A DNA stretch of 64,000 nucleotides, taken from NCBI GenBank assembly GCA_008360955.1, contig LUCM01009398.1:62001-126000 (forward strand). The letters are read 5' to 3'. The position numbers and the translations under genes are program-made. Origin of the DNA: Fasciolopsis buskii. Taxonomy: Eukaryota > Platyhelminthes > Trematoda > Plagiorchiida > Fasciolidae. The notes under the pieces were generated by a model. The model was not told the origin of the DNA. It did not search any database and was given only the letters and a program-made list of their open reading frames with translations. Below, in pieces: positions 33,580 to 47,229 of this stretch (its first letter is position 1; each line of letters begins with the position of its first letter).

Positions 33580-34130
33580 TTTTCACTCATCTCCATTCTG
33601 TTACCACATCCATATTAACCCACATTTCCCCACATAACGCTCTTGATTTTCGGGTACCCCAGCCAGCTGGCGGCGACAGCCGTTGCCCTTCAGCCATAGT
33701 TTGTGCCCGCAATACGCACCTTTGATGCATTCAAACATAGTACAAGTTGCGATGCAGGACTGATAATCAAACATTGCAAAGTCTTTGCAAACCATTATCT
33801 AGCTTTGATTTAAAACTCGAAACCTCGTGCTCAGCAAATCACTTTGCCTGTTATGATCTTGTGAGCAAAAACACATTGCATTGTATGTTTGGTTTCTGCT
33901 TTCCATTGCTGCACTGTGCCTTCTTTGCACAGTTTTGATCTTGCCTTGCAGACGACTCTCGTATGTCGAGAAAAATAAACAAACTAACAAACCTTTCGAA
34001 TTACTCAAGGTTGCTCTCACCCCTTTATCCTTCGATTTATATTATTTGCATTTCCTATGCATCGCCCCTGCAAAACCTTGGTCTTGCCTTGCGCATGCCC
34101 CCCGTAAATTGAGAACTACACATTGTTATT
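33580..34130 (+). repeat. Dispersed repeat, copy 2
   Basis: This is similar to 26370-26820 (same orientation, same landmarks), with about 100 bp of extra sequence. The TTGCCTTGC motif occurs twice (near 33943 and 34083), which suggests a small internal duplication. Confidence 0.65.
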
Positions 34131-37100
34131 ATTGTCTTATAACATGTGCTTTTCACCGCAGTTGACGGGAGCTCCTCAATTTGTAATCGAGGCTGGCTTA
34201 TAAATATGACATTCTTTGTAAACTATTCCGTTTTATATAGCAAACGTCCTACCAACGTCCCTGAACGTTTCTCCACCTATGAATTTAGAGTTTTACTGGG
34301 CCTCTTCTTGAAATGCGTCCATGTAATTCTTCTCCCTGTTCAAAGTTTTACTAAGGTGCAAGCCATGGAGAAAGGGACTGAGTACTAGACTCACGGCAGT
34401 TGATACCAATTTCTGCATCCCATAGGCTTTTACCGGCACACGGTTCCATCATTCTTATGGCTACGATGACCATCTTTTGACCCGGATTAACAGTGTAAGG
34501 TTTCACTGCAGAATTTACGCCGGTTGCCTACTGTCACCGCGCATCTAGAAAACCCTGCTATTGGGTTCCGATGTTCGTCATTTTTCAAGGAACCTACTCA
34601 GTTCACCACTCCTCACAGGCAAATGTCCATGGTGGTGCTTCACGAAAAAGATAAGCTAACTTTATCCCCCCAACCCACTATCACACCAGGCAACTATTTT
34701 TACTGAACCCATCTCTCGCAGCTATGGGCAGGTTTACTTGAGAATTTTCTATCCTTAAAGTTCCGGTTCACCAATATAAATCTACCCTCTTTTGCTTCCC
34801 TTCTTTGGCCTAACCCTCTCACACCAATTAACCAGAAATACTCAACATGAGTAATTGATCATTATTTAGGAACGTGCTGAGTGCTTGCCACCGCCAATAA
34901 TCACTTACTTTTCTGCCTTTTTTGTCCTCACTAAATTTTCATTTTTTGGCTCATGACAGCGCCGCCCCTTAATACAGTGGCATAGTGGTCGCAGTAACAA
35001 ATAAAAACGGAGAACACGGACCACCCAAGAAACTGTAAAAATGATAGGCTGCACCTAGAATTATGGCCCGTGGAGGGGCATGGTGAAGCCAACGCTGTAC
35101 TATCCCACTACAATGGAAATAACGTCCCCGGCTTCAGGCCGGGGATGTGATTAAGCGATGTCATGGAAGGCGAGAACAACTTCATTTTCACTAGGCTTAT
35201 TCGTTCCCTTGGATAACTGTGACTCAGCCTGCCCACAGGGAACAGCCAACGACCTGATTAGGAGCTTCTGATCTTAAATTTCGTCCACTAGGTTGATACG
35301 TTGGGTTCTGGTACACTGAGCACTTCACATAATCACCCCGTGCGCGCCGTTTGCCACCGGGCATATGAGCACGCTCTGCCGCTGTGCCTTGTTATTGTGG
35401 TGTATGAAACCTCACAGCAGCGCGTAAAGACGAATCACCAACATTACAAAGAACCATTTAAGAATCCTCCCTGTTTGTCCACTAATCCCGTGAGGTGAGG
35501 AGAATCAAGCCTTATCTAACCATTTACAAGTCTTACGTAAGCAGCATTTGCCATTTGGTTTCCTTGTCATGCTTTCTGAGAGACACCAGTTTGTTTTGGC
35601 GTGGATCTTGACGTGGCTGTCGGTTGGGTTGGATGGAATTTGTCCTTCAGCCCTAGTTGGACTGTTGGTTTGGCTGTACATATGAGGTTTGAGCCATTTG
35701 TGCGGCACAGTGACCGTTTAATTCAGAACAGTCGAAACTTGCAGATCAAAGCTTTTTGATTTCCGAATCGCAACGGTTTGTGCATGCGTTGCCGCGATAA
35801 TCGGCATCGAAACTTACGGCATTCGTATTGGTCATATTTGACAAGGGAGACACCGAAATATCGAAAAAGGGATTAAAGGCACTCGGATTTGTATAGGTGA
35901 CAATTCAGAAAATCATAGATTTGATTTCTGCTCCTTAGACGTTAAATCTGATAGTCTACCCAATGGTGTCCCACGTTCTCTTTCGGAAAGATAGACCTCA
36001 GGAATACTGATTTGTCAATTAAGAGCAGCTGAAATCGTACAAGAACTAGAATTAACTAGACTCCCGGCCAGCTCAGAAAACTGGCAGGAAACCAGCTGAA
36101 GTTGAACGCCGCGGCCCCGCAGATGTCACAGAAACCTAACTCCAACTGAGTCACAAGCACTAAGGTAGAAACTCTACTCCACTACAAGTGAGTCAAACTG
36201 ATGAGCTTTGGTGATAGTGTAAGAACTTTAGCAAGCTCAAGATAGATGATCAGGGACGACGTTTTTTTACACGATGCACTATTGCCCCATCCGAGCCCCG
36301 GAGACTAGGGTAAAATGCATAAATTTTGATTCCAATGCAGACCATATCAGGGAGCGTGAGATATTAAAACTTTGTTTGGTGCGCCATTTATGTTGGCCAG
36401 AATCCTGATTGCCGTTGTCCTCCCCGAAGCGAAATGTACGCGACGAGACTTCGCCCTGCCAGGGAGTTTGGTAACAATGATGCAAATACTGCGGCGTATC
36501 TGTCAAACTTTTGTAGAAACAATCAGATTTGACACTGAGTACAGATTCGAGTAGATCGTTTGGTATCTACCCGCAAACCTCTAGAGGCTTTGGGCAGGCG
36601 AGGCTTACATGACTGGCCGAGACAAGAGACACACAACTTTCGAGGAACTGAGAAGTTTTAATGCATCGCAGGGTCCTATGTTTAGCAGTCGCTTAGAGCA
36701 AACTGCGAGGCACAACAGACGATTGCCCCAGCGAGCAGGAACACTCACGCCGGAGGTTCAGGTAGGGTAACAGAAATGAGAAAGCACAGGGGCTACGTCA
36801 GATGAAAGGGACGGTTAGGTAAAGTGTGGACACTTTGGGGAAGCACAAGGGCGACTGAGCGACAAAAAATACCAGTGATAAAATTCGAGCAGCGTAAAGG
36901 ACGGGAAAACTATGGTCCAGTCGAAGACATAAAGACTATCCGTGGTGTGCAAGGACACTCACTATCCGTTAATGCATACAAAAGGGACAAAAAGTGCCTT
37001 TGATTAGGAAAAACAGCTTGCTGAGCCCACATGGAAAAGCTTTTTCAGCTGCAGGAGTGTAGATTCCCATAGACCCAGTCTTTCTGGACAGCTGATCAAA

Positions 37101-38879
37101 ACCAACCCTCACTGCAGACGGTTTAAGTCAAAGGTCTGACGCATCGTGCAAGCAAATGAAGCTCATGACAAGTGGAGTCGACGGCGCTCGAGGGACCATG
37201 CATGCGGGTGTGCACCTACAAATTTTACCAATTGAGTAAACCAAGAGAGTGGACAATTTTGAGGTGTGCATAATCGACAAAATAACAGTCAGGCTGCCAC
37301 AAGCAATGAGGCAATTACATGGAGTTGACCGCATCTCAGTAAAAATCCTTTCGTTGAAATGCCAATGGGCATGCTCACTGTATGTGACAAACCTGAAGCG
37401 CACTGCGTGTTGGACCAATAACTGGGTAAAAAGGGAAATATTACAAGGACGAACGATATCTCGTTCGGTGCTGGTGGACTTTTGGGGCAAAATGAAAAAC
37501 AAGCAGTTTTTGAAACCCGTGTTGCATCAGTGGAAGATGAGATTGGTGGCCATCGAACAGTGAGTTTCAGGAGGTCGTCAACGTTTAGAAGCACATGTCC
37601 CGGGAATACCAACTATCTCTGGCGGAGGCGCAAGATGCAAATCGACACAGAAGCGAGGGGCTTTTGGTGTCACTACCTTGTAAGCAGGAGCTCCTTGGAC
37701 TCCCAGGTTTAAAAACTGTGGCAATGACTCGAAAAAAGGCCGATAAAAGATGAAAAATTAAATGAATTATATCAACGCAATGGAACGGAATCTGGAGTCC
37801 GAATACAAAGCGGAACTGAAGGTAAACGAATATCAATTAAAAGAGGTTTGAACCTACTGCGTCATCCTGTCTTGGACTCCAGGAAGGCAGAGAAAGCTCG
37901 AGTCTTGTTTAATTGAGTAGTTAATTGTGAAGGGCTGCGCCAAACGACCGTACACCTAAAGGCTCCTGTTTCACTGTGCCATAGGTCAAAGCAATGCAAC
38001 TTTCGTCTAAGGAGTTGCTTATCTGTAGATATTCAAACACTGCAGAGATAGAGTCGACTTCCGTATATCTCAAAGATCTGATGTGAGCATCGACGTCAGT
38101 CAAAAGAGTATCAGCTGACAGTCCATCAATATGGAACATCATTTTCTCTGTTTTTTGTTGGTTTTGTACTCCCGTAAGCTTTAAAGCTACGGCGTTTCTC
38201 CGAATAAATCAAAACGATTTCTACCTCAGTAATTGCCAGCAAATTTTGACGATGCAGAATCAGCCATGAAACGCGCAGACAATTTAGAAACGCCTTCTTT
38301 CAGGATAGGTTCCCCCAGCTAGGTGGAGATAAAATTCAATTCGGCCACTACAAGCAGTACCATAAAATGAAAGGACAAAGAATGTTGGGGAAATCAAAGG
38401 TAGCAGAGTACCCAGTTATCGCGTTCACCCAGCTTGGAAGTGTTTCCCGTATGATGAATGAAAGATGGCAATGAATGCCCCGTGCCAAGGCAGATAACCG
38501 GTAGTTTTGCGTGCACGTTACATGTTATTGCGTTCACGGTAAAGCGCGCACTTCTGCTTCGCAAACAATGAGGATTAACTGTTTGTTGGAATCTCTGCTG
38601 TTCATTAGTGGAGAACTGCTTAGGAATTTCTTTCTTTGTTGAGCTGACTTGAGGATAGCCGGCCAGATCTAGCTGTGGTTAAGGAGAAGAGATGTCACTG
38701 ACGAGACTATACAGAAGTTAGTTTCTTCGGCGTGCTGTTGAAGTTTGCATGGTTCGTCAGTAGGCAGTTCAGCAGTTGAAGCGAATATTTTCAATGAAAC
38801 CGTATCTTCGAGGCCATCCTTAAAGAGAGTGGAAGCATATCTGAGGCTATTCTGAGAGCTGAGCTTCCTCGGTTACCAC
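34131..38879. other. Region with no assignable gene; GC-rich hairpin at 35125-35145
   Basis: The open frames here (for example 37128-37502 minus and 37249-37563 plus, overlapping each other) carry no recognisable domain. A hairpin with 8-bp stem TCCCCGGC / GCCGGGGA and a 5-nt loop sits at 35125-35145. Part of 36200-38880 may belong to the Gypsy element that follows, but no integrase core was found. Confidence 0.4.
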
Positions 38880-39870
38880 GTAACGTTTAAATTACTGGTT
38901 GTTTTTACGGAGCAAAAGTTCTTCCAAAGTTACCAACCAGCTGACCATGGATGTGCCCTCCATGGCGTTCTGGTTGTGCTGAAAAATCCTGTCCTAGGTA
39001 ATGCATTTCGCTGTTGCTCAAATTAGAAAGCGCAATGAATAGAGAGCATCGGGGAGGATAATCTTCCATTGATGAACGACTAGGTTTCTGGAAAGTCAGG
39101 TAACGCGATGGTTTTCCAAATACTTCTGTCCATATATTGGATTTTCCGTCGCACCGGAGGTTGTGCTATGGGGTGCAACTGGCCGCAATGCAATTGTTGC
39201 GGAGTGCTTTTCCAGTCGCACTGATTTGACTAAGGAACTGATGAGAAAGAAAAATTAAGAAAATCTGAGAAAATGTAACATACTGACCAGGAGAGAATGG
39301 CCTAAGTATTCACGGAGCTCCTTCGGATGGAGAAGGCGGATGAAACCACAGAAGCCGTGCGAGAGCATCAAGGCTGCATTTTTACAACCGGAGTAACGCA
39401 AGACATTGTAATGAGAATCGAATCTTTCAATCCACTAGGGTCGTATCTTCGCATTTTGGTGTTATTTGTTGGGGCCTGGTCAAATATGAACGATGCTAGC
39501 CTCTGGTCAGTCACTAAGTTGAAATGCTTTCCAATTACCTATTACTTCAATAATAGCGTATGCCTCCTCATCAATCAAAGAATTTTTTCTTTTCGTAAAG
39601 TGTCTTGGAAACGATGCTTTTGGTGTGCCGCTGTTTCTGAAGCAGACTGCAACGCTAATGTCTGATGCGTCGGTTTCCAAGCCTAGGATTATTGTGGGAT
39701 CAGCAATGACTAAGACAAATTTCTTCAGCTTAGTTTTCAGATTTTCGAATGTTTCTGGGAGGCTTGTCAAGGAGGGAAACTTCCGACTTTGTGGGAGCCG
39801 GCTGAGTTTATTTACGGGATATAAAATTAACTGGGAGTGGTACACAAGCCCGCCCGTAAACACTTCCGTT
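38880..39870 (-). mobile_element. Ty3/Gypsy polyprotein fragment: RNase H to integrase C-terminus
   Basis: The minus strand at 39863-39507 reads ADPTIILGLETDASDISVAV, then RNSGTPKASFPRHFTKRKNS and EEAYAIIEVIGNWKAFQLSD. This is the RNase H domain that follows RT in Ty3/Gypsy elements (D of ETDASD, E of EEAYAI). Further on, KIRP and YNVLRYSG match the YRPGKxN region. A stretch near 39060-38890 (ALSNLSNSEMHYLGQDF, then GGHIHGQLVGNFGRTFAP) resembles the integrase C-terminal end. The integrase core itself is missing or unrecognisable. Many stops are present. Confidence 0.62.
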
Positions 39871-40809
39871 TCCAGGTGCTGGAGTAGGGCAAGTTATTTC
39901 TGTGGTTTTAGTCTCTCTTCACACTTGAGAAGACTAAGTTGACTACGTTGAATAGTGCTGTATGACTGATTGAATGTGGTACCATATTCGTTGTGAATTA
40001 AAGAGCCTCTTCCAAATTTTTGTCGCATTCTTCCACCGCGGCTCTGCAGATAGACAATTTGCCTGCATAGGCAAATGCATCTTGCAACTGACCCCCAAAA
40101 CCGTAGCCTCAGCGGCACGTTGCAAAAGGTTGAAAATATTAAATTGGCCTAATCTTTTATGCGGGCTAGGGAAACAATCGCTAACACTTATCTTCTATGT
40201 TGGGCGAAATGACAATTGGATGTTTGGCCGTGCTATCTGGGTGGTTGGTTTTGTGCTATGCGCATACCCAAACAATCCAGGAAGACGGCGAAAAAAGCTG
40301 TGCGGGTTTTTTCAGCGATGCTTAAGGAATGGTCTCCATGCGTGCATGACAACCTACAGGCTTGATAAGAAAGCCTGCTTGCGTTTTGGGTGAGACCAAA
40401 TGAGTACTGTGGCGTGGCTTTTGCTCTTATTCTGAAAAGCACGAAATGACTAATCTTGATTACAATGAAGCTGCTTCGAAGGATGCAGACTGAGGAGAGT
40501 GAGGCTGAGACGCATTTTGCTCTGAATGCGTGCAATGTAAAGTGGGACTTAAAATGCGTGGCCGATTGCGCCACAAATACGGTAAGATTATTGCAGCTTC
40601 CGACTGGCTCAGTGGCGTCACATGAATGAATGAACTAGATACAAGAAAAATGGCAATTTGATAGTTGCCACCGGCACCGCTAGTCAGCCACTGATATTTT
40701 CTGCTGACCAAAAAGATTGAGCGACATTGAATGCTCGATTACTTAAAAAAGGTTTTGCTGTTAGCTTACGCCATTGATTTTCGTAAGGTCCTGACAGCTG
40801 AGGGAATGC
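39871..40809 (-). other. Possible upstream remainder of the Gypsy element
   Basis: No RT catalytic motif was found where it would be expected. Around 40135-40020 the minus strand has a cysteine-containing stretch (RGYGFGGQLQDAFAYAGKL, then CRAAVEECDK) that could be a decayed gag zinc knuckle. This is weak. Open frames at 40233-40574 and 40460-40711 (both minus) are unassigned. Confidence 0.25.
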
Positions 40810-43020
40810 ACCATCACCAGTTATAAAATTATATATAATTGTGTTATATAATTTCACGAAAAGGAGCGTGGTACCAAAGCAACTAACATGCCAGTGGAAC
40901 CACACAAGGGAGAAAAATACAAGGAAAAATAATAAACCAAAGGAGAAGCACCACGCGATGAAAAAGCCGAAACTAACTTCTGCATACCCTTATCATATTC
41001 TGAACGCCGATTCGCTTCTTCCAGCCGTGCCTGGCAAGTGCAAAAAGAGCAGGAAGAGGTAGACGATGGGCAGTTATACGGAATACGTGCCCTAGCTAAC
41101 GAAGGCGATGTACACCGATCAATTAAGTCAGAGGAAGACTGTCTACGCTCAACACATGACGACGCACCTTGTCATGGCTCTTCCGACATTCCAACTAGAC
41201 GCAAGCAATAGTTCGGCGACACCGTCGGTCGGACACAGAAAGCCGCTGGGCATCCTCAACGGAGATAGGCCGGGATTTGCAACTGTCTAACAGAACACTA
41301 CGAACTATGGGATTGTGCATTCTTCCTTTCCTTAAGCAGAGCTGGAGAAGGCCATCGGATGCAGTGCTTTATGACGTGTTTGCTCAAGGAATTCCCTGGT
41401 ATTCGCTGCCTAATAGCAAGTGTTTTTCACAGGTCATGTTAGGCTTGCCGGAAGGGGCTGTTACTGAGGTCCACCTAAATTGCTCCCGAAGTAGCTCCGC
41501 CCAGAACGTAGGATGTCGTTGCATGTGAAGGAGAGCCTAGCATCAGCGTCTGAGATTGTTTCGCTCACGCCCGCTTTATTTTTTACCGGTAGCTTGGATA
41601 AGATGAACATAAACTGAAGGAATTTCTCAGACTGGCATCACTGTCCACCTCACAAACTCGCTGAGGCCACCAAATCCGTCGATTCATACGCCAGCTTGCA
41701 CTGAATTCACGTCTAGTTGCGAGCTACGCTTTATCATATCCGCTATCAGTCGTGGTTTACTGGCTCGCGTAAGGAAGGTGCAACAAATCGGCAGAAATCC
41801 AGGGTGTCGCTTAGTGACGGGTCAGACCACAACTCAGCAAGCCAGTAGAATGCAATGCACCCTTGAGAAGCGATCGGTGTTGATCGATGCCCTGTTATTT
41901 GGGCAATCCTAGCTTTTCAGCCAGTGTGTTTCAAAGTATTGATAGGTGAGTCAGATCAGAAAGAATGCCGCAAATTAAACGTCTTTGGAGCGTGCTTTGA
42001 ACGCCTGCCGTGACAGCTTAATGCCTGCTAACTTGCTATCGTATTCCATAGGACAGCGCTCCAGTGAGACCGGCAGTCTTGTATACAGCCTGGCCATTTT
42101 TAGCCACTAGTAATGTGATCCATTTGGGCCCACAACTGACCCGAATATAGCGGACTCCAGGTGGTATACCGGGGATCGGAACGTCTGAAGCTCTTACTAG
42201 CAAGAAACAGCCGACGGCCTGAGCACCTAGGCAACGACCGTTCTTCGTATGAGGTCTTCCGGCTTTTGGCAGAAAGTGTCCTTGGCTGCATCTAGGCTGC
42301 AATCTGTTGGTGCGTACGCTGAGAAGAAAGGCAAAATGCATCTATCAAGGCGAAAGTTATTTTTTATTCCTAAACATCCATGTTTCACTGCTCATAGCCG
42401 GCTGTTGGCTGGCATCCAGTCATATAAGGCAGTCAGAGCCCCCTCACTGAGGCATAGAAACACCAGCAGTATCAGAAGCCGCACCCTTGGGGTCCCAGAA
42501 AGGCCCAGATGAAAATTCATAGAAGGGCTAGATGGAACTGTCATTCCGGTGGCAGAGCTTGAGTACACCGCACCTCGCTGTCTAGAGTCTCCAGGGAATA
42601 GGCTAAGCACCTCTTCTGACCTATAAGCATCAGTATTTGCACATTGAATGTGGCTTGTTTGAAGAAGTTCATCAGTCGGTGGCACTGGTTCCGCGAGATT
42701 TAGAAGTTATCTGGAGGGGGAAGCGAGCGAACAGAAATAGGACTCCTTCCGGGGATATTACTGGTATGGCCAACCTCAGTTCCCAAAAATCTAAAGAAAT
42801 GGGTGGGAACGGGAGGAACAACACCAATTAGCAAACAGTTTTCTATGGTGAAAGGTTGCGATTTCAAGCATAGCAACCAGATTCCTGTGGGGTATCTTAT
42901 TACTCGATCGAGAGTAGGTCCTTTCATTCAAAGATGCACCCTTTGGCTTTGCGCAAGCAAGCACTCTCTGCAAGGCAGCAGAATCATTCCAGACGAGCCG
43001 GTGGCTAGATGATCGGTGCA
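40810..43020 (-). mobile_element. RTE-type retrotransposon, (TA)n-tail family, with internal RT loss
   Basis: The 5' part near 42830-42680 has VGHTSN and FFKQATFNVQ, parallel to VGHASG and FFKLAAFNM of the copy at 9928. The endonuclease follows (SPSMNFHLGLSGTPRVRL, DWMPANSRL; then CGPKWITLLVAKNGQAVYKT at about 42120). The linker is recognisable to about 41500. The central RT, including the YADD box, is largely gone. The end module with LARHGWKKR-like text lies at about 41060-40990. The element ends with the family 3' UTR (CTTGTGTGGTTCCACTGGCA on the minus strand) and a TATA-rich tail at 40810-40850. The 5' UTR may extend to about 43200. Multiple stops are present. Confidence 0.75.
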
Positions 43021-46000
43021 TGTGCCTCTTCTAGAAAACCTTTCCGGGTCAGCGGAACACGACAAACTACAATCGCCTTATCTGGTTGGCTGGCCATACT
43101 AGCCACCAGGGGGCTCTTTCAGTATTTTTTAGAGAGTTCGCCTGCCAGGTGAAAACCCATCACGCCCGCGATACTACCACGGTTTGTCCGCGGCAGCTTA
43201 TTCCGAAAACTTCAGCCTAGCTCATTCATGGCTAACCACCTGGATGGTGGTCTCTTCTTTGTTCACAATCGACGGACGCGCCCAGCAACAGGCAGCTCTG
43301 CCCTGGGGTTTAAGTCTCATTAAATGATGATATGATCTCTAATGCTAACGAAATATTTGCGATTTTATTGGCAACTTAATCAATCGGCATACTGTGAAAA
43401 TCATGCAATATACCTCTAGAAATTCCGCATTCTTTCGTACTGATCGCCTTGTCAGAAGTTAACTCATCGATATGCCTCACCATGAATTTACAACGCGGCT
43501 GTTTAACATTTATGCAAAAATTATTACCGCGGAATTAAATGTGTTCTACCTGGCAGGTTTAGTAGACCAGAAAGGGCGAACAAAAACACTGTAGACGATG
43601 CGATGTGCAGTCGCTAGCTGCGTACACAAATTTTTGAAGAATTAGCTAGTGGGCAATTCAATACCATTCACGAATGCGCTTGTGAATGTCGAAGGCACCG
43701 GGCGTGTTCTTATGTTACATGCTCGGTTCTCGTCTAGCTGGCGTAAGACATTATTCTCTTTTAGATTTAACACAGGGTAGGCGTGCTGCACTACCGGTTT
43801 TATCGACGAATAGTATATAACTAGGTACCTGAAGGCGTTTTACCATACTTGACTGCATATTCATTTTGACACCAGCGTAATTTGAGACTCGGTTGAACCT
43901 TGATGTGGACAATTCCCTAGTGCAGCTTTAAATAATTGGTTGCCATCGAAAGAAGTAATGAAATATATAAAGTTGTCTCCTTGCCACGAGTCGGATCTTA
44001 TTCCCATCTATTCATCCCAAGGCACTGATAGTTTACTCTTAAATGTTCTCATTATAGGAGAACAGTAAAGAACTTGTGCATTTTTCTTGTGGTGTCTTAA
44101 GCGAATAGAGAATTATTCAGTTCCTAGTGAGTGACATTTGGTCAACGGATAGATTCCAAAATCAGCAGGGGGCGCTATTTTGGATTATCCTCGAAAATCT
44201 CCAATCTAAGTTTATTTAGGTGTGTGCAATGGGTAGCAAAAACATAATCTCAAGAGTTTAGCACAGAGCATGTATTCTTGCTTCGGATCAAGTTGAGGCC
44301 AATACCATTGATTAATTGCCCTTTCACGCTTTGACCAAATCACGTGATTCGTCACTTGTTTGTCTGCGCTGACCTCAGCCGCAAAATTAAAATACTCGGA
44401 TAAACGTGCGACTGGAAGTGCAGTGCTTAGTGTGCTCCCTACAAGTGAAGCAGAATAAATCATGAACCAATTCAGTGGCGATCATGACATCGGCAGCGCT
44501 TTAGATGAGAGTTCGAATTAGTTTATCTTTGGATTTTTTGCTTCTGATGGATGGGGCTTAAAAGTTCACAGATATTCTTTTTTACCCTAGGAGTATACAA
44601 AGAACTGTCGTTAATTGTGAAAGTTATGGGTGAGTTTGAAAAGGACTGAGGTGATTTTCGATTCGAATTCATCCAATATAAAGGGGATGCACAAATAAGT
44701 TATCAGTCTCTAAATTACCGTAAAATAGCCTGCAAAGGTTGGAAATATTAAGGGCTATGGTGGCAGTAAGTAATAAAATCACCTCAGCAACATGTCAGCA
44801 GAAACGTTTTGAACTCTAGTATCTACTGTATAAGAGTTTGAATGGATTCTGAATAGAGAAGTAGACGATACATCAGTCTAGCTCATGAAAGAGCGAGCAC
44901 TCTGATAAAATTCTTGTCGCTTTTGCACTACATCCTTCCTGTCCAGTTAGAATCACATGGCCAGCAGAATCAAATAAGTATTTGAACGGGATGCTCCATA
45001 TTTGGGTAGACAACATCTTCTTAGTCAAGTGGGTTCAAAGGTCGGCCAGCCAAACTGGAGGTGCATTTTCCTTAGTGAGCTCATGGTGAATTCAGTTGCA
45101 CGGGGATGTCAAAGGTTGATTCTAGCCGTTTTGGGTATGAATCGTCCATAACCAGCGAACCATGTTTGTTCACGAAATGACCGAAATAATCTGTATGATC
45201 CTGCTGCTAGGCGTTTTTGGAAATTGGTCTTTTCTGCACAGTGCTTTTAGATCTGAGCAGAAAAACTTGACAGTTCCTTCACATACGACATGTATCTGCA
45301 TTCAAATTAGACTACCAACAAGCGAGTTTAGAGAATGACTTGACATTTCAAGTGACTCAACTTCCGGGGTGAAAGCCAATTAGTACGGGTTTGAGGCTGG
45401 TAGACAAAATCAAAAACAAACTACCCCTAGGGAAACAAAAATCGGGAAAATGGCGCTAGAAAGGTGACCCTGAACCTCGATTTATAACACATAAGATAAG
45501 TGAAAAGTACTTGGCAAGTTCACACAACTAACTAAAATTGCTTAACCAAGAAACATCCATAGATGTCATCGGAGGCTAGCACTCGACAAATTTTCAACGC
45601 CTGGACTATGTTATGAAGATGTGTGAGAAATTGTGAAGCTTTATGCACTAAGAACAAGGCTCCATTTTCGAAACACTGGAATAGAAGTTCAAGCTAGGAA
45701 CTCTTGTTGGTTGATCATTGATTTAAAAGCATGAAGATCAGAAATAATTCGAAACGGTGCAACAAAAAGCACGTATGCAGATGTTTTGGTCTCTCAGAAG
45801 GCATCTGAAATTTTGCGTTGCGTTTGCTAACACGTGTGTCAGTAAACTGTTTAGTGTTATGGCATTTTTCCAAGACCGCACGGATCCACACCGATGAAAT
45901 ATTAATAGCCGGAACCGGAGTGATTTCAAAGGAAAAATGATGAAGAATGCAAACGGATGATAGAAAAGGGAATCATGAACCAAGACGCTCAAAAGAGTTC

Positions 46001-47229
46001 TGAGAAACAAAAATAGCTTCCAGAGAAATATTTGCAATAAACCGAGAGCAACCGTGGTGAGCAAACAACGAGGACCGTAGCACCAGCAGGTTCTTTGATG
46101 ACGGTGAGCGTACCAGAGCAGCCAGTACCGGGTATGAATCCGTTCCCGTTGACGAAATACCCACGATATTCATAACTAATGGCCAAGAGAAAATTTTTGG
46201 ATTAAAAGGGACACGTGAGTTAAGCAATTTTCGAGAAATTTTCAGAGAGCAAGCTTCTTTTGTAGTTCTTTATGAAGCCTACCGGGAAAGATAATTTGGC
46301 AAGCTCCATCGCTATTTCCCACAAAAATAATCACTATTGTTTGGTGGATTGTATCTGGATTATTGAGACTAAAATGCAGAAATCTGTGTCGATGTTGTCC
46401 AAACAATGATGATAATTGCTCGCACTGACGATTCGTCCGAAGAAGCCCAAGGACATGCGTCTCCTAAACAGAATTTAATAACAAATTTCAGCCAATGAAA
46501 TTATTCTAAATATCTTCCGGTTCTGAAATAGTGTTGGCGTGCTCTTCCAGGAGGCGACTCTAGGTCCAACTGGAATCATTGTAAATTTGAGAAATTTTCC
46601 CTCCGGACTTCAACCAGATTGGGGTAGGCATTGTCTACAATAAAGAACTCACCGTCATGCGAAACTGTTTGTCAACGAAATCATCCAAGCCTCTAAAGTG
46701 ATCGACGAAGACGCCGAGGAACGGTGAGGAGTTCCGAAGGTATGAAATCACATATCACTTCACCGTCGCTGACATTAAAAAGTTTCAGAATGGAATCCCT
46801 CAAACTACAGACACTGTTAAAATTGGTAGTTAACTATAAGTTCATTCGAAATCCATTAAAATGTGTTATCCATGAAACAATGAACTGTTTCTGTCACCAG
46901 AAGTAACAAGTAAATATCTTCGGACGTGAATCAGAAATGTCAATCGTGTTCGCGCCTAATTCTGGAACACAATGCACAGTAATACCATTTTTGGTGACTG
47001 AAAAGGGAATTTTTCTTAAGGCCATGATACATCTAGTCACTGAGTACTTCAGACCAGTGCATCCAACATTAACGACATCCGCAACAGGATCATGCGTAGC
47101 ATGGTTAACAGAATTCAAAGTTTCTTTTGCATGCGAATAGGTTTCAAACAATCTTTTACTTTTTATCATTTATTTCCTTTACTGATGAAATAACAATGTA
47201 CATCATTGTTCAGGAAGGGAGCCGCGGTG
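43021..47229. other. Region with no firm gene; weak exon candidates
   Basis: The first 200-300 bp may be RTE 5' UTR. Minus-strand open stretches with acceptor-like borders occur at 44212-44463, near 45989-46186 (EYRGYFVNGNGFIPGTGCSG) and near 46915-47000 (acceptor TTCCCTTTTCAG, then TKNGITVHCVPELGANTIDI). They match no family with certainty and could be chance. Confidence 0.3.

Noticed and set aside
45989..46186. Glycine-rich minus-strand frame (EYRGYFVNGNGFIPGTGCSG) as a coding exon
   Set aside because: A second frame is equally open over the same bases, there is no good donor, and no family was recognised.
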